From Hirundichthys speculiger (Eukaryota > Chordata > Actinopteri > Beloniformes > Exocoetidae): a DNA stretch of 64,000 nucleotides. Shown here one piece after another: positions 23,886 through 36,242 of this stretch. The stretch lies in contig JAGFBZ010000817.1 of NCBI GenBank assembly GCA_018398805.1, positions 558,001 to 622,000 on the forward strand, read 5' to 3'. The notes under the pieces were generated by a model, which worked only from the letters and a program-made list of their open reading frames with translations, was not told where the DNA came from and did no database searches. Position 1 is the stretch's first letter. Each line of letters opens with the position of its first letter. A program made the position numbers and the translations under genes.

Positions 23886-25217
23886 CTAGACAGTGATGAG
23901 GTAAAGACAGAGAATTAAGTCCCACTGAAAGATATCTTGAGAGAACTTAGCTGGCACGTAATGTAATATTATTTAGTCTAATGTGGAGGGTGGGGTGGGG
24001 GTATAGTTTATAAAATTGTAATGTGCAAAATGTTGATCTATTTGTGTTTTTCATATATCTAAGACATATTCACATACAAGACTTTTTGTCTGTATACTCA
24101 GGAAATGGGTGAAAAAGTTGAATCCACTGTTATTATACACAATATACTGGGTTAATAGTATACCTTAAAAGATAATTAAGACACCACAAATAAGCTCAAT
24201 ATCTGAAATCAGATTTAAATGCATCTGTATGCCAAGGCCTGATTCAAACAACTGCACTTGGGAGTTCTGACTTCTGAGGGTGTTACCATTGGCAGCTATG
24301 TAGTTATGTGACAGTAAACCTAGTTAAGGTTGAAGGAAAAGGAAAGAGAAGAAGAAAATGTGAGCTACACAGGCACAACTCATTCTCCTTTCACACAATC
24401 TCCAACATACCACAGTTTTAGTGCAGTTTTCTTGTTCCTCTCAATCGGTCATTATTTGAAAAGCTCAGCATGCTCAGACATGTGTTTTACTGTACAAATT
24501 TGCTATCCATAACAACAAACCTTCCAAAGAAACACCCACAGAGGAAAGTTAAATTGTGTAATGTATTTCCCCTGAAAGACTCACTCCAAATTGGAAAAAC
24601 TGAAGGATCTCCATCAAATGTCCTCAACGATATATAATGTGTTCACATGAATACAACCTTGGCTTTAAACAACAAAGTCCAAAACATAAGTGGAAACATG
24701 AGTGTAGAAGAGGAAAATATGGTGTGATGCTTTTAGTTATTCATACATTTACACAAAACCATGTCGGAGTAGAAGACAAGGTATAGAAGGGAGAAAAGAA
24801 ATCCCTTTACTGAATTTCAGCTTTCCCTCCATCTCACCCTCAGTACTAAGGCTGCCTTAAAATTAAAGCTGCACAGACATTAGCATAAACACAAAAACAC
24901 AGGTTTTTCTGCTTCAAACTTATTTTTTACCTTCAATACTCATTCATACTTCAGCACACATTGCAGGGAGGCCTTCCGCAAATTGAGCATAAATCACATT
25001 AAAAGCTGTAAAATATGTTACAGCTGAGCCATTTTAAACATGTCCAGGAAGAGATGCTAATGTCAATCCAGCAGCCATGCATGGTTTAGCCAACAGCTGT
25101 CTACCATACCCAACCAGACTGCACTGCTGGCAGGGAAGGTGCAGCACCATGTTGCCATCTCTGCAGTTTCTTTAGGCCTGGAACTCCAACCAAGCACAAC
25201 AAGGACAACTATACTCA

Positions 25218-25350
25218 GATATCTATCTATCCATCCATCTATCCATCAATCTATCCATCCATCCATCCATCTAATCATCCACCCACCCATCCATCTATCT
25301 ATCCATCCATCCATCCATCTAATCATCCACCCACCCATCCATCTATCTAT
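25218..25350. repeat. (ATCC/ATCT)n microsatellite with 48-bp units
   Basis: Tetranucleotides ATCT and ATCC alternate. Within the tract a 48-base unit containing CTAATCATCCACCCACCCAT is present twice in tandem (starting near 25271 and 25319). The open frame across it is a repeat artefact. Confidence 0.93.
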
Positions 25351-25454
25351 GCTTCATCCTTTTTCTCTCCTTACCATCACTTAATCATTTTCTCTATCCT
25401 TTTTGTTTGTGTACCTGAATTAGTGTCAGACCAGGCTTGTAGTACTTACATCCA

Positions 25455-25560
25455 GGACTCAGACTCAAGTCTAGAACTTGGACTCAAGTCTGACTCGGGC
25501 CCTAATTTTAAGGACTTGTGACTTGACTTCTCTCACACTCTGACTCTGCATTAACTGCAT
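25455..25560. repeat. imperfect GACTCAAGTC repeat, dispersed family
   Basis: GGACTCAGACTCAAGTCTAG, GGACTCAAGTCTGACTCGGG and GGACTTGTGACTTGACTT follow one another, a phrase pattern familiar from a common fish repeat. The outer limits are not clear. Confidence 0.45.
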
Positions 25561-26109
25561 TTGAGAGAAGAGTCCTCAGATTTTACGGTACTGACCGGAA
25601 TAAAAAGCAAAGTTTGTTTCTGTCTGAATACACTAGAAAAAGTTGGGTCATGACTTTCAAACATCTAGACCATTAACTGGTGGCACCAGCAACCTGAAGC
25701 CTATGCGCTCGTTAAAACTGGAGATTTAAACATAAAATTACAAAAATTTGAGAGATGCAAAAAATTGGTGAGGCACTGTCAAAAGATTATACTATGTATG
25801 TGATATCTTCAATGTAACACATGGTGATGGGGAGGCCAAAAAGACCCATCCTCTAGCTTCTTCCAGATGATAATTATGTTTAGTGGAAAGATAGCGTCAG
25901 AGGGAAGTTTTGGCAACACACATCAATTTACATATTACATTTGTATATATAAACAAGTGCTCTACAGACAGGATAATTGTCTACCAGTTGTCCCTCTGCA
26001 TTCTTAAAAAAAACAAAATATGCCCAGACCTCAGATTTCGTTCTTTTAGTGGGTTGGTAAATGTCCTGCGTGCTATCACCACTTTCCGCCTTGCTCACGT
26101 TACGTGACG

Positions 26110-26303
26110 TGACTGAAGATGTTACAAGCTACATATTCACACGAGACACCGTCGGGAGTCGCTCGCAAGACTTGAATGAGGCTGATATTACATATCCCCG
26201 TAATTGACCGCAATAATGAGATTAAGTCAAACATAAATGGTAATCACTATCGTGTAAAATTTCACTGCGCTTTACTGTAATACCAGTAACCGTTCCATCC
26301 CTA
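26110..26303. mobile_element. probable transposon terminus, degenerate
   Basis: The stretch ends ACTGTAATACCAGTAACCGT then TCCATCCCTAG. Read in reverse (CTAGGGATGGAACGG..TACTGG) it resembles the terminal repeat of a hAT-type element in fish. The matching other end was not located, so this is a low-confidence call. Confidence 0.35.
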
Positions 26304-28105
26304 GTGTGCATATGCATTCAATAAAATGGAATTCAGTAATATGTCAAATGCAATGGGACTGGTTTGAAGAAAAAAAAACGTACAGGGCAAGTGTACCAAA
26401 TTCCACTCATATGAGTGCCAACATACAGCTGTTCCCTGCAGAACATTGCAGTGTAATGATATGAGCTGTGTTACTCAGTTTATCTGTAAGTGGTTTTAAT
26501 GTTATGCATGTTCGTGTATGTGAATGATTACTTCAAGGTGGTCTTGATTAGGTAAAAGTATGGCTGCTAAGCTCAGTCTTCTGACAGATACATGAATCAT
26601 ACTCTCAGACTTAGTGTCAGATTGGAAACATTTACTGTTGTAAAACAACGCATGGAGTAAGCAAGTAAGGTTTTGTTATTTAATGAAAAAAGCATTCACA
26701 GTTTAATAACAATAATTTAATATTATTCTTATTTTAACATGTGTATTAGGAATATAAAACTATTTTAAGGAGTTCCCACCAAATGTAAATCAATATGTTT
26801 CACATATGGTAGAACATGTCATACTGTCGGAATTTGTTCAAATTCAGGTTGTGACATTTGCACTTGGGTGCTCAGCCTTAAAATGATGAAGAGAAAATTA
26901 AACTGATGGTTCCATGTGAGCTGGTAAATGTATGTGTGAGCATGCAAATCTGCCTGCTTGGACTGGTCTCTTTTTTTGGCCATTTTCTGTACTCATGTCT
27001 TATTTTTCTCTAACTCTTTTTGTCATATGTTTTGACACATTTACCTCATTTCCTTTCTTATATCAAGTTGGACTGGACTATTTTAGACACTGTAAGAATA
27101 ATTAAAAAGTAAAAATCCTATCTTTCAAAATGTGCCAAAGTGTTCATTTGCGGTCTTGATTGTATGACTGGAATTACTAAAAATAGTTTGTACTATGAAG
27201 TAATTCATCACATGTAATTTACAAAAGGGCTCAGTCTAGAAAATAAAAATGCTGTTTAGAGGGCAGGGGAATTTATGATGGGAAACGTCTTGGTTTTATC
27301 TCTGTACTTTAAATTCAAGCAAACCAATGAAAAGCCTACTGCACAAGCTAGTGGTTCTGGCAGCTATCCAGGATTATACTACAGTGGCAGCACTGTAAAT
27401 GTATAAATACCTAAAAAAATCAGACTGATAATACGATATTGATTTGAAATTCTTGATTCTAAACATGCCCTGACAAGGTTCTGACAACTCCAGCTAATCC
27501 CACCTTGGCCATAGTTCCTAAAAATCTGTAGTAAGACTTGATGTTTCATTAGTAGGGAGAACACTTTCCTTTCAAAAATTAAAAATATTTTCTGTACAGA
27601 TCACCATGGCTCATCACTGTGGTCAAAATGTAAAAGTGTGACCACTTATAAGATCACACAAATAAATGGAAAAAAAAAAAAACATCATTACAGTGTTGTA
27701 ATAATGCTGTGAAAAACTGCCCTAGGTCCTAACAGGGAGACAACTATGATCCATTTCCAGTCTGCCTGCATTCATGAGACTTTCACAAGAGCAATGCAAC
27801 ATACTGTAAAACAGTAATGACAAATCCTGCAACCCCTCTTCTTCTTCACACTTAGATCTAAAAATGTTTGACTGAAAAAAAGTGGTTAAACTCATGTTTA
27901 CACTTCCAGTTTAAAAAAATATTCTATGAAGAAGATGAGGCAGTTTGTTTACTGTGTTAGTCTGCATTCAAAAGATACGCAGAGGTATGAGCTGGGGTTT
28001 GTGCATTTGTATTGTATTTCAGGAAGAAAGAAAAAGCTGTTTTTGTAAGTTTACACTCAATTCTAATGATTTATCCTTTGATAATGTCAGTACTCTCTGT
28101 CTTAC

Positions 28106-28320
28106 CTGAGGGTTGGAGCATTTGATGTGGACTGACTGCAGATCAACATGGAGGCACACTACAAAGGAATGCCTTGCTTCTGAACTTCCCTGCAGTTTAG
28201 ATGTGACAGCCAGAGTGGAAGTACATCCCATAGGCTCCAACAGGCTAAGGCTTTTCTGTTGTCCCAACAGTGTGTAAATGCTGAACTGGCTCAGGCTTAT
28301 AGACCATGGGAAGGCATCAC
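28106..28320 (-). CDS. vps13b: vps13b coding exon 3
   Basis: This 215-bp exon is entered after acceptor TGCCCACCAG with two bases that complete a Gly codon. It ends in phase 0 before donor GTAAGA. The peptide begins DAFPWSISLSQFSIYTLLGQ, passes through LEPMGCTSTLAVTS and RHSFVVCLHVDLQSV, and ends IKCSNPQ. This is a long uninterrupted match to the VPS13B rod. The alternating hydrophobic pattern fits the beta-strands of the lipid-transfer groove, although that structural point is inferred from the family. Splice signals are strong at both ends. Confidence 0.95.
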
Positions 28321-30381
28321 CTGGTGGGCAGAGAAAGAGGGATACATCAACATGTGGGAAAGTAATGAAAGAGTGGTGACAACAGGGTTTAAAATTTCTT
28401 TTTGAGAGACTGAAAAGAAGCAGGCACAATAAATGAAACATCATGTGGCAAAGTACACAAGACAAGTATTTGTGACATTTAGGTGAAGACAAAGAGGTTA
28501 AGATGTCCCCCAAAGAGGTACAAATACAACAACAATTGAAAAAGTTGGGATGTGATAGGATAGGATGGGTGGAAGGATGTCTCACATAACTTCAAAGACC
28601 TTCTGGTATTGAGAATATAAAGCAATAAAGTGTTTCAGTTTTTATTTTGTCCCATTCTTCCAGCAAATATATCTTACCATGTGCATAACTCAAGTGTTGT
28701 TATTTTTGAATTTTAGGTTTTAATTTTCTTCACTTCAGTTCATCTTTGGTCTGTTGGACACAACGTACTTTTCTTCCACCAAAGTTCAGGAATATTGGCT
28801 TGTCTGATTATAATATGCATTACTATTATATGTGATGGTGTGCCCCTGATGCCTCTGAGACCAGAGATGTTGACGCTGCCTCTGGACAAAGTTAACATAA
28901 AGCTTCTTTTATGCACAGGGATGTTTTAATAGGCATTTGTGAAGAAAACATTGGATTATAATGCACGGAAAACCTTTGCCATACTAATCTCTTGTCCATG
29001 TGGTTATTGATATTATTTATCAGTTAATGATTAATTATGGTTCTTGATGCAATTTTGTCTGAAGGATCAGAGATCACTGGTGTCCATCTTAGGCTCAGCC
29101 TTGCCCTTCACACTCTAATCCCTCAAGGCTTTTAGAATTGTTCAATAATGTTGTGCACTGTAAAGGATATTATATGCAAATCTCCTCCAATTTTTCTAAG
29201 GAACATTGTTATCAATTATTTACCATGTATTTTTTTGTAAACTGGATTGCCCATCTGTGCTTCTCAAAGTCTCAACTTTTTGTGGCTCTTCCTTTTATAC
29301 CAAATGATCATTACAGGCACCTGCCAACATCACTTCTTTGAAATAACATTTTTTTCTTTGTTTGATTACCCCATCACTAGTCCTAAATTGCCCTTGAACC
29401 AACTTATTTTTTAGAATGTGTTGAAATGCAAAAAAAAAAAAAAAAAAGATTGTGTATTAATAAATGAATGGAATTGTGGTTCACGATATCATAGGGATAT
29501 GTCAGCAATACTTATTTCTAAAAAGTTGCACTGAAATGTTCCTTCTGCAGCAGAAAATAAAATGTGCTGTCTGCTATTCCATTTTGTAGGCCCAAAAAGA
29601 TCCCATGGGGTAATACTATCATCCAAGATGACTTTTAATCTGTTAAATATAAGATTAAAATTCAGATTAACAGGATTTTTACTTTTTTCCCCACCTGTAC
29701 CTATCTGACACTTTTTTTTTTTTTTTTTTTACATTTTTAAAATTAAAAATATTAAAAAAATTATCTTTACCTGTATACCCAATAGTGTGTCCAAATATTT
29801 ATAAATTCCAGATGATTCTCATTCTAAGATAGTTCATGCATTTTACTACCAATCACAAGTTTGTTTTTTTCCATCATATATCAAAAAAGAAGAAAACATA
29901 TGGTGAATGATCTCTAGACAGGACTTTGGACATTTCTGGCAAAGGACAAGACAAAACGAGAGACACTTGGGCCAGCTCCAGCAGGTGTTGCATGCCACAT
30001 GTGTAAGATATATCTCTTAGTCTCTCTACTTGAGTTTGTTTGTCTTTTGTCACAGTAAATGAGTGGTTGTGGGTCAAAGGTTTTCTTAGTGTTGAAAAGG
30101 CCATAATGATGATTAATTCACAGAATACAGCCTATTACCATTATTAAACCATATATTTTAATGATCAATAACAGAAAATGATTTGTTTTCTTTTCATCAA
30201 ATGAGCTTTGAAATGAATTTTGGTATCTCTTACCATCATAAAATTTTCATATCAAATTTTTTAAGTCAAGTCTGACATCAAGGTTTTAAATTGTTTCCAA
30301 GAATATTTGTCTAAAAGCATTTTCAATGCCGTTTATAGGTTTAAAATAACAAGTTTAAAAGTGATAAAAATTGAAACCTAC
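28321..30381 (-). other. vps13b intron
   Basis: This intron lies between exons 2 and 3. It has A/T runs at about 29431-29447 and 29711-29730. Otherwise I see no gene or recognisable element. Confidence 0.8.
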
Positions 30382-30612
30382 CTTCCTCTAAGATGGGCTT
30401 GAAGACAACAAAGGGAAGCTCCTGCAGCGGTTCCATATATTTGTGTCCAGCACTGAGGACACTAATTTGAGGCAGGCAGACAACCAGAGTTCCAGGCATG
30501 AAGGCCTGGTTGTGGTACCAGCTACGTACTGTGCCAGGTATGTCGCCACAGATGATAGTGCTTGGAGAGGGCTGTCATTAGGCAGGAACACACAGCATGA
30601 CTTCAGCTCCAA
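30382..30612 (-). CDS. vps13b: vps13b coding exon 2, with apparent frameshift
   Basis: The acceptor TTCTCCCTTCTCCAG at 30613 has a good pyrimidine tract and is in phase 0 with the preceding exon. The first 14 codons read LELKSCCVFLPNDS, matching the ortholog. The homologous reading then jumps frame: PSPSTIICGDIPGTVRSWYH, continuing through MPGTLVVCLPQISVLSAGHK and KYMEPLQELPFVVFKPILEE, lies in another frame that starts at 30571. The original frame runs into TAG at 30390-30388. Relative to the ortholog about four bases (one mod three) seem missing near 30571. An internal CAG at 30572-30574 is a possible acceptor and would give a 190-bp exon in the right frame, without 13 conserved residues. 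The exon ends with one base (phase 1) before donor GTAGGT. I keep the full span because both parts are recognisably conserved. Confidence 0.9.
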
Positions 30613-30874
30613 CTGGAGAAGGGAGAAAAAAATTACAGGACACATGAAGTCATTCTACTGAAATCAATGTCACTTGATCAGTCACCATGCACCTTTCTCA
30701 ATAACATTTGGTGAAATACCCAGATTCTCAAGAGTCACCACATTGTGTCATTATTAATGGACCTACACTGCAATGAAAATAAAACTTTTTTTCAGGACAC
30801 TGGGTGTTGCTGGAAAAGACTGAAAAGACTAACAAAAAAAAAAGAAAAAAAGTAGGATTGATGTTGATAATGAT

Positions 30875-31376
30875 TAGGGCGATATTATCGCGTTAACGCA
30901 TTAATTTATTAACGCCGACATTTATTTCATCATGTGTTAACGCATGTTGCTCACATGCTTTTATTTTTGAAAAGCTGTTACTGGCTGCTGCAGAACCAGA
31001 AGAGAATTGACTTGAAAACATGCAGAAAAGCTAAAAAAGACATGGAGAGCGGTAAAAATCTGTGTACGTTACAGTTCTGGTAGCAACTCAGGTAGCAATA
31101 TTAACAATTCTGTCTGAAAAAAAAAATCTGGACTGACACAGAACTTTTAAACCCCTTTGTTCAAGACAATCGCGTCATTCCTCCATTTTACATCAGATCT
31201 GCTCCATGTGTTCACTGTCATGCTGTTCTCTTACTAGTTACTTCAGTGCAGCTCCATTTAGTGGCACAGATGTGTAATGACGACAGAAAGTCTAGTCCTT
31301 TATTATAGAACAACCCCCATTTTTGAGAATATGTCTTCTAGATTAAATATATATATACATATAATATATATACATT

Positions 31377-31435
<59 letters not shown>

Positions 31436-32317
31436 TTCCCTGACGGAGACCTCCCAAGGGATTAATAAAGTTCTATCTAATCATCTAATCTATTATATAT
31501 TATAGTATTATAGCATGTGATTCCAGCGCCGCCATGCTACCTGAACTGCTGCGCACAAAGCCATTTCAGGGTCACTTAACTGGACAATTAAATATTAAAA
31601 ACAAATTCAGTCCAGTCGCTTTTTTTCCTTTTTTTTTTTTTTCCATTTTTTTCATTTTGTACTTTTGATCCAAGTCTTTTTTCCAAGTATCCAAGTATTT
31701 TCTCATTTTTTTTCTGTTAGATTAAATAATGAAAAACAAAGTAAAATTTCACTTTTTAATATTTTTAATTTTTGATTGACAATTGAAAATGGAAAGAACA
31801 AATGATACACAGATTGATTAAGTTACAGAACTTTAACATGGACATTTTCATTTTAAAGTTCTCCCAGATGGAGGATTCCACAGAAACAAGGTTATTTGTA
31901 ACAACTGCCAAGTTGAACTCCCACCATTAAAAGTTTCTGCTGTTACCTCAGAAATTACCTGTTTTAATGTTCTGATTGTGGCTCAGGATTTTTCTGGTAG
32001 ACTTTTTTTATTTGTCATAAAAAAACAGGATGACAATGCCCTGGCGGTGGCAATAAGCATTATTTTATTTGACATTTTTTTAAGATGAGATTTACACTAA
32101 AAATGTGTTACTGAGAAGCGCTGATTTTAAAGTGTTTGAACAACAAATGTTATGGCACTTTAGTTCACATGGCAGCAGAACATTTAAATGAAAATTCACT
32201 TTACGCTACTTTTGAATTCATTATTTGATTTTCCGTATACAATGCGATTAATCACAATTAATCAGGTAAATCATGCGATTAATCGCGATTAAAAATTTTA
32301 ATCGTTGCCCAGCCTTA
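30875..32317. mobile_element. hAT-type element, copy 2, with internal insertion
   Basis: This is collinear with the element at 18478-19946 over most of its length (for example ATGGAGAGCGGTAAAAATC, GGTAGCAACTCAGGTAGCAA, TGTTCTGATTGTG and the GATTAATCGCGATTAA end). It starts TAGGGC and ends CAGCCTTA, with the inverted phrase TTGCCCAGCC at the right. It is flanked by near-identical 8-bp sequences, ATAATGAT (30867-30874) and ATAATAAT (32318-32325). The middle, about 31346-31500, differs from copy 1. It is an A/AT microsatellite followed by a LINE-like 3' tail. No transposase frame survives. Confidence 0.82.
31346..31500. repeat. AT microsatellite plus LINE-like 3' tail
   Basis: (AT)n with an A-run is followed by TTTCCCTGACGGAGACCTCC and AAGGGATTAATAAAGTTCTA, then repeated TCTAATC. 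This is the kind of 3' end and short tail repeat seen on fish non-LTR retrotransposons. It sits inside the hAT copy and is absent from the other copy. Confidence 0.6.
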
Positions 32318-35300
32318 ATAATAATATAACTTAGTCACACAAAATCACTTTGGATACATGTCTTCTTTCTGACAGGATACTTTTTATTCAGAAACTTCTT
32401 AAGTATAATTTGAGACTATAAATGATTATGTAAAACAAATATGAAATCTAATCTTGAAAGAACAAACACCTTTTACAACTTCAGGGACTTTTGTGAGATA
32501 AATCTATAACTCAATTTTTTAAGGTCCCTCACAAGAAGCGGGGACCAATTCCACCTGCACTGTTGAGCACATATTTCTGTTCATTAAAAAAAAGTTCATT
32601 TTACAAGCCATTTATGTCATCACCAGTCAGTCTGTGTAGACATTTAATTCGATTGAATTATTATTTACTAATCTACAAAGGGCAATGACAGTGTGGAAGC
32701 AGGGTATAATGCATGAACCGCTTGACAAACACAATCCTCATTAAAGGTTTGCATAGGTATTTTTCATGGGAAACAGCCTTCAGTTTATTTTGATAAATGT
32801 TCAGTCCTGTATACGGAGACCAGGCCTACTGGCTTTAATGGGAGTTGAGAGTGAAGATTATGAATAAAAGACTTTAGATGAGGAGAGAGAATGAAGAAAG
32901 GTGTGGTTACAGTAAACTTAATGCATCTATACTATATCAACTGATGAAAAATGGTTGTTCATGTAAAATACTCCCATGTAAAAACTTGTAAACAGCAAAT
33001 GTTCTAAGCATTTATATTTCTTATATTAACTCAAGAATTGAAGCAATAGCACAGTTGTTGCAGATTTATTTAAGATAATTTAACAGTTTGATTAAATGGT
33101 TACTCATTTGAGGTAGGATTTAAGATAACCTCACTTGAAAGTTATTCAAGGAAACCTTAACAATATTACTGTCAGACATACAGACACAAACAAAGTATAT
33201 CCATAACAAATAGATTGTAACCTTATAGTTATGCGTTTGCTGTTTCAAATGGGTCATTTCAGAGCACAGCTGTACTACAATACAAACCAACACTAAATGA
33301 CCTATTATAGTTACCCAAATCATTTTACTTCCATACTGTGTATGATGGTTGACTAAATCTGTCATCATTTATCACATTCTGGGAGTCAAACATTTATACA
33401 GTAGATAATCAAATCAAAATATTAACCACTAAAATAAATTCTCACTGATTTAAGTTCCCACAATTTAAATAGCAAAGGAAATTGGTCTGTGCTTAATAAG
33501 ACACATATGTAGGATTATTTCACCAGGAACATGATTTCATACCAACCTTTTTGGTGGAAAATTACTATTGTTGATATTTACTGAAAAAGGAACGTTCTCT
33601 TTCATTCTTACTACCTACCAGTGACAATAGCCCCTTACACAGAACACTTTAAAGAATTTTAGCACTGATATTCTGTCTCAGTTTGCAAGCTTTAAAAAAG
33701 AAGTGGCAAAGGAGAAGTATGTGTTCCCGATCATGCTGAGAGAAAAGGATGCCAACTTGGGATTCATATTTTTTTCCGGTAGTCTTTGGTTACAAGGCCG
33801 GTGTGACAGCCATTGTCAAACTGCTCACATTGTAGGATACGATACGGTTGGTCTAAATGCATTATTTCACAAGCAAAAAATGTTTAAATATTTCACGCCC
33901 AATGTTGTAATCAAGAGATAAATGCGGCAGTTATTTCTTTATGATTGTACAACAGTTCATTAGAGAGACTCGTTAAAACCTCAACCATGCATTGATTGAA
34001 GATCATGCTTGGGGGGAAAAAAAATTATAAATTCTTCACAGTGAACAATGAAACAGAAAATACCTGATGTATAAAATAGCTGATGTGTAACTATAATCTC
34101 CTTTGTTGAAAGCCAAAATGTATTTACATAGAGTGCATCATGTCAGGACAATTGAAAGCTGGCCATCTATAAGCATTTGAAAACTTGATAAGATAGGAAA
34201 AGCAAGATTTTTTATTTTATTTTATTTTTTTTATAACTCCTAACAATGCCATGGTACTCTTCCCAAGTTTAAATAGCAACCCATTTGCTATTTAAAGAAA
34301 TAATACATCAGCTTAATTTTAACCCCCCACCCCCCCCCCCTTCTGAAATGTACTCATATTTCACCACAAACAAAAAGTAAAAGACTTTCCTTGGTTGTGT
34401 CACATATATAGAAATTTCATCATCCTCCACCTTTTTCTCTGTGCCAATGCTAAGAGCAGATGACCACAGTTCACCACACAGACTTTCCTATGGCCTCCCC
34501 TCTGTGGTCTTTGGTTTCTGTGATTATGATTATGCAGAGACAAAAAAAAAATTACCCAAAGGATGACAAAATGAAAAGATATGGAGAGAATGGTACTCCA
34601 GAATATTCCTGAGAGAGTCAAGAAGCAAAAACAGGCCTAAAGGCAGAAATTCCCCACAACGCTTCACTGTTTTAAAAACTGCTAACAAGTGACAGCTTCA
34701 GCTCTCCTTGATCAGCTTTATACCTGTCCTACACCACACCAACATCTGATGCCTTTGTCCTTTTGTGCCCCTCATTGATTCAGGATGGACAGAGTGGAAA
34801 GTCTACAGAGATGTCTTGACCAGAGCACAGAGAGAGCAGAGTAAAAAAGTAAAGAAGTGATGATAAGACATGGTGCAAGGAAAGGAGACGTAGGGAGGCA
34901 AGGGGAGTTAGGAGTTCAGGACTGTGTCACACAAAGATCAAAAAAGAGAAGAAATACTCTATATGTTCACAAGTTAAGATCAAAGGTCAAAGTTGAAAGT
35001 GAGAGTACATTTGTGTTTCAGGTGTGAAAGTTCATATGAGGCTGTGTTATGCTGTGCTTAGTATTCCACACAATTCTGTTTATTGGCTCTGAAACAGGCC
35101 AATAAACACAGTGCTGGAAGCAGTAAGTGTGTGTGACAATGTCTGTGGACCACGAGTTGCCATGATAGACAAGTATGTGTGTCTGTGTGTGTGTGAGAGA
35201 GAAAGAGACCAAGTCATATGCTTGCAAAGCAAAGGGCCACATTTTCAGTGTCAGTGCTTTCATAAGCCACTCATTACACCAAGTAAACTATATTTCTATC

Positions 35301-36242
35301 CAGCATAGTGGAATTTTTTTTTCTGTTCATGTAGATCTGTGAGAAGGTGGCCTTTCCTATCCAAGCAAAAGGAAAAACATGAAATGAAATTAAAAATAGG
35401 AATGAGTGCATAAACACGTGAAAGACTGAAGGATAATTTAAGTATGGAATTTCTATTACACAACTTTACCCTCTGTTGTGTTCAGGATAATGTGGAATAA
35501 AACAGCAGCAAAAAAACTGACAGCCTTGGAAATGACTCAGACACAAAAAATAATAAATGCAAAAAAGATTTGTTAAGCACCTTTATGAGTATATAAATAT
35601 GTTCTAAAAACCTTGAGTCAAACTAATATTTTTCAAACATAAAGGGGATAACTGGGGATGAGCCATATAAAAAACATGATTAAATGACAAACTTCAAACC
35701 TAATGTTGATCAGTAGTCCAAAAGGGTGTGTGGATGTGTGTCTGTGTGGAGGTGATTATTGTTAATTCCTTTTGTTCAGTTACATCATGTTCTGTCAATG
35801 TGAAACAAAATCTTTTAACATAACAAATAGAGTCAATTGTCAGCAGTCTGTGACATGTACATTAGTTTCCTACTGCCTCAAATGACGGATTCATTCAGGA
35901 AAAATATTGATGAACAATGTGACTGTGTGCTCGTGTGCGTACTATAGAGGAGCGTGTGTCACTTGCAACACTCTTTATTAATATACTTCAAAAAAGCAGA
36001 AAAGGTTTTCAATTTTGACCAGAAAATCTCTGTTTATAAGAGACTGAAGCCAATAAATTTATGAAGTTGCACGTGTTGGGCTTTAACTGTGAAAACATGC
36101 TGAAATGACATACTTACACATTTAGAGAAGCATACACACAGATACATCATGTGCACATGCACGTTCACATGAGGTACATGCAACTGAGCACACACAAACC
36201 AAAGATCATATTTCCCCCTTACAGCACCATGGCCACGGTTAC

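Larger units (their letters stand above)
23886..28105 (-). other. vps13b intron
   Basis: This intron lies between exons 3 and 4. It holds an ATCC/ATCT microsatellite (25218-25350), a run of imperfect GACTCAAGTCT repeats at about 25460-25560, and a degenerate transposon terminus ending near 26303. The rest shows nothing that can be named. Confidence 0.75.

Noticed and set aside
23444..23918. 142-codon minus-strand frame and 87-codon plus-strand frame over exon 4
   Set aside because: These are shadows of the vps13b exon, whose own frame matches the ortholog.
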